NCBI GenBank assembly: GCA_904394705.1
Contig: CAJFNJ010000024.1
Coordinates: 1-37,714 of the forward strand
Reading direction: 5' to 3'
Length of the DNA: 37,714 nt
Origin: Avimicrobium caecorum
GTDB taxonomy: Bacteria > Bacillota > Clostridia > Oscillospirales > Ruminococcaceae
How positions within the stretch are numbered: position 1 is the first letter of the stretch; each line of letters starts with the position of its first letter. The position numbers were made by a program, and so were the translations under genes. This document shows positions 23,374 to 31,167 of the stretch, one piece after another. A model generated the notes under the pieces. That model saw only the letters and a program-made list of their open reading frames with translations. It was not told the DNA's origin and did no database searches.

Positions 23374-24123
23374 ATGAAGAAACTGCTTGCGGGACTGCTG
23401 GCTGCCGTGCTGCTGGCGGCGCCGGCATTCGGGGACGATACGGTCTGGGACAGCCTGGAGGACCGGTACTATGAGGACATTTCCCAGACGGAAACCGATA
23501 TCACCCTGCGCTTTCTGGAGGAGGGCGACCAGCTGGACTGGAGCCGTGCGGCGCACCGGTATCATACGGAGGATTCCCTGCTCACCCGGTCGGGTGTGGA
23601 CGCCTTCCTGACCGCCGTCCGCTCGGGAGAGCTTTTGAGCAGCCGCATTTCCTATGACGAACGGCTTATGGTCTTTGTGGAGCAGGCGGACGGCTCCGGC
23701 GGCACAGCGGTGGTCAATCCCGGGAAGGGAGAGATGGTGGGCTACCTGCCCGGAGATGAGGGCGAAATGTTTGTGATGGAGCTTACCGGCGGGGTCAAGG
23801 CGGCGCTGGAGGACTCGGGCATCGACCTGACCCGGGCCGAGTGCTATAATCTCTGCGCAGACGGGCTCGGCTGGGGGATTCTCTATTCCGATGGGAAAAC
23901 CGAGCTGTACCAGCCGCTGAGTGAGGCCCCGGCTTTCCTGGAGGAGGGCACAGCCTACACTCTGGAGGAGCTGGCGGACCTGGTGGAGGAACACGCCGGA
24001 GAACTGGTCCGGTATGAGGGGCTCAATGCCGATCTCGACCCGGAAAAGCCCAATGTTGTCACCGGCGCCCAGCCCGAGCTGTCCCCTCAGCCTGAAAAGG
24101 AGAATGCGGACACCGGACGGTAG
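23374..24123 (+). CDS. Secreted protein of unknown function
   Basis: A 249-residue protein with a classical signal peptide: MKKLLAGLLAAVLLAAPAFGDD, cleavage probably after AFG near residue 20. The mature part is strongly acidic, has Cys only in one short ECYNLCADG stretch, and ends in a Pro/Glu-rich tail (VTGAQPELSPQPEKENADTGR) with no sortase signal. I recognise no family. ACAAGGAGGGATACGC precedes the ATG. It has its own promoter and terminator. Confidence 0.78.
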   Translation: MKKLLAGLLAAVLLAAPAFGDDTVWDSLEDRYYEDISQTETDITLRFLEEGDQLDWSRAAHRYHTEDSLLTRSGVDAFLTAVRSGELLSSRISYDERLMVFVEQADGSGGTAVVNPGKGEMVGYLPGDEGEMFVMELTGGVKAALEDSGIDLTRAECYNLCADGLGWGILYSDGKTELYQPLSEAPAFLEEGTAYTLEELADLVEEHAGELVRYEGLNADLDPEKPNVVTGAQPELSPQPEKENADTGR

Positions 24124-24160
24124 CGGGCTGCCCCACACCGAACACAGGCCATAAAAACAG

Positions 24161-24190
24161 AAAAGCCCCGCTCTATGCGGGGCTTTTGTT
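24161..24190 (+). terminator. Bidirectional terminator
   Basis: AAAAGCCCCGC and GCGGGGCTTTTG pair around TCTAT, with A and T runs. It serves the secreted-protein gene and the converging 45-residue membrane protein. Confidence 0.85.
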
Positions 24191-24200
24191 GCGTGTGGGG

Positions 24201-24338
24201 TCAGGTGCGCCTGATGTACTTCCACAGGGCGATGCAGCCAAGGACGATCAGCGCCAGTACGCCGATGAGGATTACGCCGTTGAGTATCTGCCACAGACCG
24301 GCCCAGAGCGGCAGTATTTTGAGCAGGGTATGGGACAT
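24201..24338 (-). CDS. 45-residue single-helix membrane protein
   Basis: MSHTLLKILPLWAGLWQILNG leads into one hydrophobic helix (VILIGVLALIVLGCIALW) and a basic end KYIRRT. The start is well supported: AAAGGAGG lies eight bases upstream of ATG 24338, and a consensus promoter precedes it. The longer frame to 24416 would run through that promoter. Function unknown. The size and topology fit a small regulatory membrane peptide, but nothing proves this. Confidence 0.65.
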   Translation of the reverse strand: MSHTLLKILPLWAGLWQILNGVILIGVLALIVLGCIALWKYIRRT

Positions 24339-24386
24339 TCTGTCTACCTCCTTTGCGGATACGGGGGTCGGGGACTTCTTTTCTTT

Positions 24387-24416
24387 ATCATAGCACAGTG
24401 AAAAACTGCCTGTCAA
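24387..24416 (-). promoter_or_regulatory. Promoter of the 45-residue membrane protein
   Basis: TTGACA (24416-24411) and TATGAT (24392-24387), 18-base spacer. Confidence 0.8.
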
Positions 24417-24420
24417 ACCA

Positions 24421-24462
24421 AAAGCCCCGTCTGTTCCCGGAAGAACAGGGCGGGGCTTTTTT
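24421..24462 (-). terminator. Terminator of the MacB-type ATPase gene
   Basis: On the minus strand AAGCCCCGCCCTGTTC and GAACAGACGGGGCTTTT form the stem. The other strand ends in six T, so it works in both directions. Confidence 0.85.
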
Positions 24463-24478
24463 CCGCGCCGGGGCGCTT

Positions 24479-25189
24479 TTATACATCGTGCTTCTGCAGT
24501 TCGCTTGCCAGGGTATCGGATACCACCTTGCCATCGATGATCCGGATGGCCCGGGTGGCCTGACGGGCAATGTCATTGTCATGGGTGATGAGGACGATGG
24601 TGCGTCCCTCCTCATTGAGCTCGTGCAGGATCTTCATGACATCTTCACCGCTGCGGGTATCCAGGTTGCCGGTGGGCTCGTCAGCCATGATGATGGGCGG
24701 ACGGGCAGCAATGGCCCGGGCAATGGCGACACGCTGCTGCTGACCGCCCGACAGCTCACTGGGGCGGTGGCTCATGCGGTGTTCCATTCCCACACGGGTC
24801 AGGGCTTCCTCCGCCAGCTGGCGGCGCTGTTCGGCGGGCATGCCACGGTAGACCAGCGGCAGTTCCACATTTTCCTGGGCGGTGAGGCTGGGAATCAGAT
24901 TAAAGCCCTGGAAAATAAAACCGATCTGTTTATTGCGGATATCCGAGAGTTCATCATCGGTCATACCTGCCACATTGACGCCATCCAGATAATAATCCCC
25001 GGAAGTGGGGGTATCCAGACAGCCCAGCATATTCATGAAAGTGGACTTGCCGGAGCCGGAATGTCCGACGATTGCCACAAATTCGCCATGGTCAATGGTG
25101 ACACTGATGCCATCCAGTGCCCGGACTTCATTTTCACCGGGATTATAGATCTTGTAGACATTTTTTACTTCGATCAGATGATTGGACAT
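24479..25189 (-). CDS. ABC transporter ATP-binding protein, MacB/LolD type
   Basis: A 236-residue ATPase. Walker A is GHSGSGKST (near residue 42), the Q-loop is FIFQGFNLIPSLTAQENVELPL, the signature is LSGGQQQRVAIARA (near 146) and Walker B is PIIMADEPTGNLDT, followed by the H-loop THD. ADEPTGNLD is characteristic of the MacB/LolD/FtsE group, which acts with FtsX-like permeases in peptide, lipoprotein or antimicrobial export. No permease is present: a terminator follows 17 bases downstream and the upstream gene is divergent. The partner must be encoded elsewhere or be absent. It has its own promoter. Confidence 0.92.
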   Translation of the reverse strand: MSNHLIEVKNVYKIYNPGENEVRALDGISVTIDHGEFVAIVGHSGSGKSTFMNMLGCLDTPTSGDYYLDGVNVAGMTDDELSDIRNKQIGFIFQGFNLIPSLTAQENVELPLVYRGMPAEQRRQLAEEALTRVGMEHRMSHRPSELSGGQQQRVAIARAIAARPPIIMADEPTGNLDTRSGEDVMKILHELNEEGRTIVLITHDNDIARQATRAIRIIDGKVVSDTLASELQKHDV

Positions 25190-25217
25190 AGCTTCATCTC
25201 CGTTTCTCTACTCCTTT

Positions 25218-25246
25218 ATAGTATCGCCGGAACCGGAAAAATACAA
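25218..25246 (-). promoter_or_regulatory. Promoter of the MacB-type ATPase gene
   Basis: TTGTAT (25246-25241) and TACTAT (25223-25218), 17-base spacer. Confidence 0.6.
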
Positions 25247-25336
25247 GCAAACATTTTATTAACAATTTTTAGTTACAGAAAAGGCAGGAGGAGAATGCGA
25301 ACAGTTTGTAAATATTGTGAATTCATTTTTTAACAC

Positions 25337-25365
25337 TTGACTGAAACTGAAAGTTATATGATAAT
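25337..25365 (+). promoter_or_regulatory. Promoter of the trmL-degV operon
   Basis: TTGACT (25337-25342) and GATAAT (25360-25365), 17-base spacer. Confidence 0.65.
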
Positions 25366-25439
25366 GGAACATGTAACAACTGTAACACACGCTGCATTGG
25401 CAGCATAGTACAGTGCTGACAGAAGGAAGCGAACTTGGA

Positions 25440-25928
25440 ATGCCAAAACTCAATATTGTGCTGGTGGAACCCCGGATTCATGCCAATGCCGGCAATATCG
25501 CCCGGACCTGCGCGGTGACAGGGGCACGGCTGCATCTGGTAGGGCCCTATGGTTTTTCGCTGGATGACAAGCATCTCAAGCGGGCGGGACTGGATTACTG
25601 GCACCTGCTGGACATCAGTTATTATGACAGCCTCCCGGATTTCTTTGAAAAGAATCCGGATGGGGCCTTTTACTATTTCACCACCAAAGCACACAAGGTC
25701 TATACCGACATTGCCTATCCCGATAACAGTTATCTCTTTTTCGGGCGGGAAGATGCCGGTCTGCCGGAGGATCTGCTCCGGTCGGATTATGAACACTGTG
25801 TGCGTCTGCCCATGATCCGGGAAGCCCGGAGCCTGAATCTGTCCAATACTGTGGCAGTGGCAGTCTATGAAGTGCTGCGGCAGTGGGATTTCCCTCAGCT
25901 GGAGAACTTCGGCAGACTGCCGGATTGA
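25440..25928 (+). CDS. trmL: tRNA (cytidine/uridine-2'-O-)-methyltransferase, TrmL type
   Basis: A 162-residue SPOUT methyltransferase predicted to 2'-O-methylate the wobble base 34 of tRNA-Leu. N-terminal LNIVLVEPRIHANAGNIARTC is the family start. The knotted SAM site is formed by FFGREDAGLPEDLL (near residue 101) and LPMIREARSLNLSNTVAVAVYEVLRQ (near 123-148). Length matches TrmL (about 157), with no extra RNA-binding domain. ATG 25440 is chosen because the family starts here and AAGGAAG is 10 bases upstream. It leads an operon with degV 43 bases downstream. Confidence 0.92.
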   Translation: MPKLNIVLVEPRIHANAGNIARTCAVTGARLHLVGPYGFSLDDKHLKRAGLDYWHLLDISYYDSLPDFFEKNPDGAFYYFTTKAHKVYTDIAYPDNSYLFFGREDAGLPEDLLRSDYEHCVRLPMIREARSLNLSNTVAVAVYEVLRQWDFPQLENFGRLPD

Positions 25929-25971
25929 CCCCCTGAAAAACACCAGAAAGAAAGCAAGGAAGAAAAAGCGT

Positions 25972-26868
25972 ATGGAGAAGATTTTGCTGCTGACCGATTC
26001 CGCCAGCGACCTGACCCCGGAGGACGAAGCCCGGACTGGAATCCGGGTACTCAATCTGCCGGTAAGTGTCGAGGGAAAGGAATACACCGACCGGGTGGAT
26101 CTCACCCCGGATGAGATGTACCAGATCCTGAATACCTGCAAGGAACTGCCCACCACTGCCCATCTGAATATGGTGGACTTTGCCGAGGCATTCCAGAAAG
26201 CAGCAGAGGAAGGCTATACCGACATCATCTACATGGGCCTCAATTCCCATGGTTCGGCTACCTATCAGTCGGCGCTGCTGGGCAAGAAGCTGTTCTATGA
26301 GCATCTGCCCCAGTATGCGGATGTGAAGATCCATCTGCTGGATTCCCTGAGCTATTCCTATGGCTATGGTTATCCGCTGGTGCTGGCGGCAGCCCGCCGG
26401 GATCAGGGTGCCACCGCGGCGGAACTGGTGGACTTTATCCAGGACTTCCTGCGCCACCGGGAGCTCTATTTTGCCATGTATACCCTGCAGTTTGCCAAGC
26501 GGTCGGGCCGGATCGGCGCGGCGGCAAGCTTTGTAGGGGAGATGCTCGGGCTCAAGCCGGTGATGACCTTTGAGGGCGGCGACAACATCACCGCTGCCAA
26601 GGTGCGGGGCGAAAAGAATGTAGTACCCAGGCTGTTTGAATACTATAAGGAAAACCATGACCCCGGCTGTCCGAACTATGTGCTGCTCCAGGGCGAGGAC
26701 CCGCAGCCCGCACAGGAGCTGCAGGCGCTCATTGAAGCCTACAACGGACAGAAGCCGGATATGCTGGGCAAGATGGGTGTCTGTGTGGCGATCAATGCCG
26801 GCCCCCGGATCGTAGGCATCTCCTTCCGAGGGAAGGACGCCTGCCATGCCGTAGGCGAGGAGCAGTGA
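25972..26868 (+). CDS. DegV family protein (fatty-acid-binding FakB-like)
   Basis: A 298-residue DegV-fold protein. LLLTDSASDLTPE at the N-terminus and GLNSHGSATYQSA near residue 89 are family hallmarks, as are AKRSGRIGAAASFVGEMLGLKP near 180 and the C-terminal region. DegV/FakB proteins bind a single fatty acid and present it to the kinase FakA for incorporation into phospholipid. No fakA-like gene is in the window, so kinase partnership is only inferred. It is the second gene of the trmL operon; AAGGAAGAAAAAGCGT precedes the ATG. Confidence 0.92.
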   Translation: MEKILLLTDSASDLTPEDEARTGIRVLNLPVSVEGKEYTDRVDLTPDEMYQILNTCKELPTTAHLNMVDFAEAFQKAAEEGYTDIIYMGLNSHGSATYQSALLGKKLFYEHLPQYADVKIHLLDSLSYSYGYGYPLVLAAARRDQGATAAELVDFIQDFLRHRELYFAMYTLQFAKRSGRIGAAASFVGEMLGLKPVMTFEGGDNITAAKVRGEKNVVPRLFEYYKENHDPGCPNYVLLQGEDPQPAQELQALIEAYNGQKPDMLGKMGVCVAINAGPRIVGISFRGKDACHAVGEEQ

Positions 26869-26893
26869 GCACCCTTTGCAGGGAGGAACCGTT

Positions 26894-27088
26894 ATGCGGA
26901 AGGAATTTGAGATACACGGCTGCATTGAAGTACCTCCGGAGATGACCGAGGAGGAGTTCTGGAACCGTTTTATCCGGTTTGTGGAGGAGAACGGCTGGAG
27001 CTTCGGCGGCGGGATCTCCGAGATCCGGGACGGCTGGTATATCCTGCCGGACGGAAGCCGGGGCAGTCATGTCCTGGACGGGGAATAG
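26894..27088 (+). CDS. Small protein of unknown function
   Basis: A 64-residue acidic protein, with EEEFWNRFIRFVEENGWSF and GGGISEIRDGWYILPDG as its main features. It looks like a compact alpha/beta domain. I recall similar small clostridial proteins of the same pattern but cannot name a family. GGGAGG lies seven bases before the ATG, and it follows degV by 25 bases, so it is the last gene of the trmL operon before a terminator. Confidence 0.75.
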   Translation: MRKEFEIHGCIEVPPEMTEEEFWNRFIRFVEENGWSFGGGISEIRDGWYILPDGSRGSHVLDGE

Positions 27089-27097
27089 AAACACAAG

Positions 27098-27125
27098 GCC
27101 GGTGCCCTTCGGGACACCGGCTTTT
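27098..27125 (+). terminator. Intrinsic terminator with UUCG tetraloop
   Basis: GCCGGTGCCC-TTCG-GGACACCGGC followed by TTTT. It closes the trmL operon. Confidence 0.85.
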
Positions 27126-27168
27126 CTGCTGCCCGGATTTCCGGGGAGAATTTTGGGGAAAACACCGA

Positions 27169-27198
27169 TGGACACTCCCCGCCCCGACCGGGTACAAT
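27169..27198 (+). promoter_or_regulatory. Promoter of the following membrane-protein gene
   Basis: TGGACA (27169-27174) and TACAAT (27193-27198), 18-base spacer. The leader then folds a GAGTCCC/GGGACTC hairpin (about 27211-27237). Confidence 0.65.
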
Positions 27199-27264
27199 AG
27201 GGGAAAAAGAGAGTCCCGCTCCCGGGGCAGGGACTCCGGATGCCCGCCCCAAGGAGGAAAAACC

Positions 27265-27873
27265 ATGCAGAGAAAGATTCCCGTCCGTTCCATCCTATTC
27301 CTGTCCCTGATCCAGATCGGACTGCTTCTGCTGCTGCTTGCCTGGTGGGGCCCTTTCTATCAGTTCCTGCTGCCGGCAGCGGTACTGGGTCAGGCGGACT
27401 GGGGAACCGGCGCCTGGCTGGCTGCGGAACTGCTGCTGATCCTGTTCGTCATGAACCGCTTCTTTGAGGGGGCGGTCTGCCGGGAGCCGAGCGGTTCCCA
27501 GACGCTCTTCCAACGGGCCAAAATCTGGCTGTATGCGACGATTTTGTGTACCATCGGTTCCCTGGGTCAGATCGTTGACTCATTCAGAGAGCTGGGGGTG
27601 GAGCACCTCCCGGCAGAGGTACGGCTGTGGTTTATCCTGGCGGCTGGTCTGCCGCTGGTGCTGTTCTGGGCCGGGGTGATCTGGGTTGGCTGGCGCTGGG
27701 GCGAACGGCTCCGGGCAGCGGAGGAGACCGCCGATGTGGACGAACAGCGCAGCCTTGCCGACCAGCGCATGCGGTTTGCCCTCTCCGGAGTGGGACGGTA
27801 TGCCCTGCTGACGGTGGTCTGGCTCCTGCTCTTTGCGGCGGCGTGGTGGGTGCGCACCCGGTTCTTCTCATAA
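27265..27873 (+). CDS. Four-helix membrane protein of unknown function
   Basis: A 202-residue protein with hydrophobic segments at about residues 8-40, 48-64, 115-145 and 176-196, and a charged cytoplasmic-type loop (RWGERLRAAEETADVDEQRS) between the last two. The topology resembles DUF2975-type proteins but I cannot confirm the family. AAGGAGGAAAAACC precedes the ATG. It is monocistronic, between its own promoter and a terminator. Confidence 0.75.
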   Translation: MQRKIPVRSILFLSLIQIGLLLLLLAWWGPFYQFLLPAAVLGQADWGTGAWLAAELLLILFVMNRFFEGAVCREPSGSQTLFQRAKIWLYATILCTIGSLGQIVDSFRELGVEHLPAEVRLWFILAAGLPLVLFWAGVIWVGWRWGERLRAAEETADVDEQRSLADQRMRFALSGVGRYALLTVVWLLLFAAAWWVRTRFFS

Positions 27874-27886
27874 AACCTCATACAAA

Positions 27887-27924
27887 ATAAAAAAGCCGGG
27901 GGCGGACTGCCTTCGGCTTTTCTT
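27887..27924 (+). terminator. Terminator shared with the converging PHP gene
   Basis: AAAAAAGCCG...CGGCTTTTCTT, with A and T runs on both flanks. Confidence 0.65.
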
Positions 27925-27942
27925 GCGCAGGTCTGCGGGGGA

Positions 27943-28671
27943 TCAGAGCGGCTGTTTGCCCAGGGAGGCCAGGATCAGCCGGCTGATGGCGTCGTCTCCG
28001 GGCTCGAACTCATGCCCGGCTTCGGCGATGTCCCAGAGATAGTGGGCGTCGGAGGATACCACGGTGCGGCGGTGTTCCCGGGCGGCTTCCACATCGGGGA
28101 AGAGACCGTCCTCATAGCGGGGAGAAACCTCCACCGTGTCAAACTCCTCCTCGCACTCGGGCGGAATGGAGCCCAGGATCGCCAGGACGCTGTTGGCGAT
28201 CTTGTCGATGTGTGCCGGATAGCAGACGCCGCCGTATTCCCGCACCAGAGCCGGAGCTTCGGTGAGGGGGATCATAGTGGCGTTGAGCAGCAGGGTCTCC
28301 TCCTCACCCACCGGACGGTCCAGCTCATCCAGACGGATCTGGTGACCATAGATCCTCGGCTTGTTCTTGACCGGAGGCAGAGCCTCTGCCACCCGCCGGG
28401 AAAAGGCTTCGGCCTTATCACAGTCAGGGAAGAGGCAGATCAGATGAATATCTTCGGCAGTGGAAAGTTCCATGCCGGGAATAAAGCCCAGACCGGCCTG
28501 TCGGGCTGCCATGGCAGTGGCTCGGCAGTTCATGGCGGTGTTGTGATCGGTGAGGGCGATACAGGTCAGTCCCTTGAGCTTGGCCATGTTGACGATGTTG
28601 TTGGGGGTCATATCGTCATCGCCGCAGGGGGACAGACAGGAGTGCAGATGCAGGTCGCAGTAGAGTTTCAT
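27943..28671 (-). CDS. PHP domain phosphoesterase
   Basis: A 242-residue protein of the PHP superfamily. Metal-binding motifs are visible: CDLHLHSCLSPCGDDDMTP (His8, His10), ALTDHNTA (His43), the Glu/His region FIPGMELST, YPAHIDK and the C-terminal SSDAHYL. PHP enzymes hydrolyse phosphoesters of nucleotides or small metabolites; the substrate here is unknown. It is the last gene of the leftward hydrogenase-associated operon, with its ATG overlapping the upstream TGA by four bases. PHP genes recur in clostridial NAD-linked [FeFe] hydrogenase clusters, whose role for them is not established. Confidence 0.9.
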   Translation of the reverse strand: MKLYCDLHLHSCLSPCGDDDMTPNNIVNMAKLKGLTCIALTDHNTAMNCRATAMAARQAGLGFIPGMELSTAEDIHLICLFPDCDKAEAFSRRVAEALPPVKNKPRIYGHQIRLDELDRPVGEEETLLLNATMIPLTEAPALVREYGGVCYPAHIDKIANSVLAILGSIPPECEEEFDTVEVSPRYEDGLFPDVEAAREHRRTVVSSDAHYLWDIAEAGHEFEPGDDAISRLILASLGKQPL

Positions 28672-28994
28672 AACAGAGCATCAATCCTTTTCGCAGTTTC
28701 AAATATCGGTTCATCGCAGCGGTATACCGCAACCCCCTCGTCAGCGGCTTTCCGGATACATTCTTCGGGTATGGCAGCATTTTCCGCCAGTACAATGCAG
28801 GCGGCATCTGCCAGTGTGGCAACTGCCACTGTATTCATATTGCCCATGACCGTGACCCAGGCACAGTCCGCCGGAGCCCGTGCCATAGCCAGACTGAGCA
28901 GATCACAGCAGTAGATCTTCCGGATCTCCCGGTCCTCGTCCGGACCGCCCAGCCGAGTAAAGCCCGGCAGCTGGTCCAGTTGTGATACCGTCAT
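28668..28994 (-). CDS. DRTGG-like domain protein, second copy
   Basis: A 108-residue protein resembling the DRTGG/HPr-kinase-N-like domain, a small alpha/beta fold with the pattern AWVTVMGNMNTVAVATLADAACIVLAENAAIPEECIRKAADEGVAVY. The literal DRTGG sequence is not conserved, so the family call rests on fold pattern and context. ATG 28994 was preferred because AAGAAGGTG is about ten bases upstream; the GTG at 29006 would sit inside that site. It overlaps the PHP gene by four bases and lies 26 bases after the hydrogenase-like gene. A ligand-sensing role is inferred. Confidence 0.72.
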   Translation of the reverse strand: MTVSQLDQLPGFTRLGGPDEDREIRKIYCCDLLSLAMARAPADCAWVTVMGNMNTVAVATLADAACIVLAENAAIPEECIRKAADEGVAVYRCDEPIFETAKRIDALL

Positions 28995-29020
28995 CTTGGT
29001 TGACACCTTCTTTACTGTAT

Positions 29021-30271
29021 TCAGGGTTTTGCGGTATGGCGTTCCCGCTGTATGTAAATGCAGTCTTCCACCGCTGCCCGTCCCAGAGCGATATCGGTGG
29101 CAAGTGCCCGGCAGGAAGGCGCTCCGCAGGCGCCGCAGTCCATACCATAGAGATCTTGTTCAATTTCATCCACCCGGGCCAGCAGTTCCATGGCAGTGGT
29201 CAGATCCCTGGCAAGGCTCAGTACCTCACAGAACTTGATGGGGTGGTCAAAGAGCATCAGCCGTTCATCGGTCACTTCCGGCGGCTGTGCTTCCGGGGAC
29301 AGATGTCCCTGGATCTTCTGCAGCCGGGTACGGGCCAGGAAGGGATTTTCCACCGTGAGGATTCCGCCTACACAGCCGCCCGCACAGGCGCTGAGTTCCA
29401 CAAAATCCACATCGGTGATCTTTTCGTCCTCCAGGTCTTCCAGCACCCGGATAATATTTTCGATGCCATCCGCCGCCAGGACGGTAATGCCTGAGAGTCC
29501 CGCGGCTTCTCCGCCGGAGAGTCCCCAGCCCACACCCAGACTGCCGCTGAGCGGACCGGCTTCGGGCAGGTCGTCCCGTTTCATGGCTGCCAGCAGCGCC
29601 GGATAGACATCCTTGATGGACACCACAATGTCCACTTCACTTTTATCAAACCCAAGGGGGTCCCGGCTGGCGGTGGACTTTGCCGGACAGGGGGAGAGGA
29701 ACACCGTTCCCACTTCCTCAGGCCGACAGCCGGTTTTCCGGCAGAAATCCTGTTTGGCAAGCCGTGCCGCCACTTCCACCGGCGGCAGAATGGGCAGGAT
29801 ATTTCCGGTGAGATTGGGGAACCGGGTACGGATCAGCCGCACCACCACCGGACAGGCACAGCTGATCACCGGCAGAGGCAGTTTTTTCTCATCCAGGTAC
29901 TGCTGGGTCAGCCGGGTGACTGCCTCAGCACCCCGTGCCACCTCATAGACCGCGTCAAATCCCAGTCCGTACAGCCCCCGGATCACCGGGGCGGGGTCGG
30001 TGAGATGATGGAACTGTCCATAGAGGGACGGCGCCGGCAGGGCAATGGTGTACCGGAACCGGTTGGCATCTGCCAGATGGTCCACCACAGCGGATTTGGC
30101 ATGATGCGGACAGATATAGATGCACTGGCCGCAGTCAATGCACAGTTCCCTCAGGATATGCGCTTTGCCGTCCTGGACCCGGATGGCAGCGGTGGGACAG
30201 CGCTTGACACAGTTTGTACAGCCCACACAGAGCCCGCTGTCCAGTTTTACCGAGTGAAAAAAGGATTCCAT
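29021..30271 (-). CDS. Hydrogenase-like Fe-S protein, probable redox/H2 sensor
   Basis: A 416-residue protein. It has two N-terminal [4Fe-4S] motifs (CVGCTNCVKRC near residues 15-25, CIDCGQCIYIC near 44-54), a [FeFe]-hydrogenase large-subunit-like domain, and a C-terminal CGACGAPSC Fe-S motif. The H-cluster motifs are altered: SCACPVVVRL replaces TSCCPxW, SPCPAK replaces MPCxxK, and ACAGGCVGG replaces the CxGGCxxGGG stretch. Cysteines remain in all three. Similar proteins in clostridial hydrogenase loci are thought to sense rather than catalyse; that is inference. GGAGGGACAG precedes the ATG. It is third in the leftward operon, whose upstream ATPase could relay its signal. Confidence 0.85.
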   Translation of the reverse strand: MESFFHSVKLDSGLCVGCTNCVKRCPTAAIRVQDGKAHILRELCIDCGQCIYICPHHAKSAVVDHLADANRFRYTIALPAPSLYGQFHHLTDPAPVIRGLYGLGFDAVYEVARGAEAVTRLTQQYLDEKKLPLPVISCACPVVVRLIRTRFPNLTGNILPILPPVEVAARLAKQDFCRKTGCRPEEVGTVFLSPCPAKSTASRDPLGFDKSEVDIVVSIKDVYPALLAAMKRDDLPEAGPLSGSLGVGWGLSGGEAAGLSGITVLAADGIENIIRVLEDLEDEKITDVDFVELSACAGGCVGGILTVENPFLARTRLQKIQGHLSPEAQPPEVTDERLMLFDHPIKFCEVLSLARDLTTAMELLARVDEIEQDLYGMDCGACGAPSCRALATDIALGRAAVEDCIYIQRERHTAKP

Positions 30272-30303
30272 CTTTCTTCTGTCCCTCCTTCCGGACCGAT
30301 GGG

Positions 30304-30723
30304 TCAGAGCAGAACGGTCATACGGACTGTGGTGCCTACGCCCACAGTGGATTCGATCTGCATGGTATCGGTGTATTTTTTCATATTGGGAAGTCCCATG
30401 CCGGCTCCGAAGCCCAGGCTCCGGGCTTCTTCCGAGGCAGTGGAATATCCCTCCTGCATGGCTTTTTCAATATCGGGGATTCCCTTGCCATGGTCCTCCA
30501 GGATCATATCCACCCGGTCGGGGCTGACGGTGACCGTCACTTCCCCGCCGCCGCCATGGATTACCATATTGATCTCCCCTTCATACAGGGCGATGGAAAC
30601 CCGGCGGATGGCTTCAGGGCTTACTCCCAGCCGTTTGAGCCGGTTCTTGACGGTACTGGAGGCCTCTCCTGCCCGGGAGTAGTCGTCCCCCGGCACCTGG
30701 AACCGGTAGCAGAGCCCGCTCAC
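30304..30723 (-). CDS. ATP-binding protein of the anti-sigma/RsbT-RsbW type
   Basis: A 139-residue GHKL ATPase domain with no sensor or phospho-acceptor domain. N box EGEINMVIHGG (near residue 49), G1 box LEDHGKGIPDIEKAM (near 75) and G2 box FGAGMGLPNMKKYTD (near 104) are all present. Stand-alone domains of this kind act as serine kinases or anti-sigma factors. The GTG start overlaps the upstream TGA by four bases (GTGA), which couples it to the DRTGG-like gene. It probably transmits the state of the neighbouring Fe-S sensor; the target is unknown. Confidence 0.88.
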   Translation of the reverse strand: MSGLCYRFQVPGDDYSRAGEASSTVKNRLKRLGVSPEAIRRVSIALYEGEINMVIHGGGGEVTVTVSPDRVDMILEDHGKGIPDIEKAMQEGYSTASEEARSLGFGAGMGLPNMKKYTDTMQIESTVGVGTTVRMTVLL

Positions 30724-31070
30724 AGGCCGCTGCCGTCCAGTCCGGCGGCATACAGCTTGCCGCAGGCCGAGAACATCCGCTCTTCGGTACTGATCAGCAC
30801 AATGTTGTACTCACTTGCCAGCTGGATCATGGCATCATCCGGACGCTTGCCCCGTACAAAGGCAATGCACAGGAAATCCATCATTTCAGCGGTACGGATT
30901 ACCTGGGGATTCACCAGACCGGTGAGCAGCAGGGACTGATCCTTCACATAGGCCAGTACATCGCTCATCAGATCACTGCCGCAGGCGTTCTGCACTTCCC
31001 GTTCGCAGAGTTTTTCATCGCCCCAGATCACTTCAGCGGAGAGAATCTGGATTACTTCGGAAATTTTCAT
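30720..31070 (-). CDS. DRTGG-like domain protein, first copy
   Basis: A 116-residue protein beginning MKISEVIQILSAEVIWGDEKLCEREVQNACGSDLMSDVLA. The VIWG...V..A..SDLMSDVL pattern is typical of DRTGG-domain proteins in hydrogenase loci, with LLLTGLVNPQVIRTAEMMD following. The domain is related to the ligand-binding part found beside HPr kinase and phosphotransacetylase. The ATG at 31070 is seven bases from AAAGGAGG; the adjacent ATG at 31073 is four bases away and is also possible. First gene of the leftward operon. Regulatory role inferred. Confidence 0.82.
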   Translation of the reverse strand: MKISEVIQILSAEVIWGDEKLCEREVQNACGSDLMSDVLAYVKDQSLLLTGLVNPQVIRTAEMMDFLCIAFVRGKRPDDAMIQLASEYNIVLISTEERMFSACGKLYAAGLDGSGL

Positions 31071-31158
31071 CATGTATCCTCCTTTGGATGGATGGGTGGC
31101 TTCCGGTCTGCCGGCAGCATCATGGGTTTCACAGCCGGTCAGACGCGATATTGATACT

Positions 31159-31167
31159 ATTATATCA
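31159..31167 (-). promoter_or_regulatory. Extended -10 promoter of the leftward hydrogenase-associated operon
   Basis: TGATATAAT on the minus strand matches TGnTATAAT exactly; no good -35 is needed or seen. The leader is about 80 bases. Confidence 0.65.

Noticed and set aside
29006..29171. 88-codon frame 28903-29169 with an Ala-Ala-Pro start
   Set aside because: It lies within the end of the hydrogenase-like gene in another frame and has no ribosome site.
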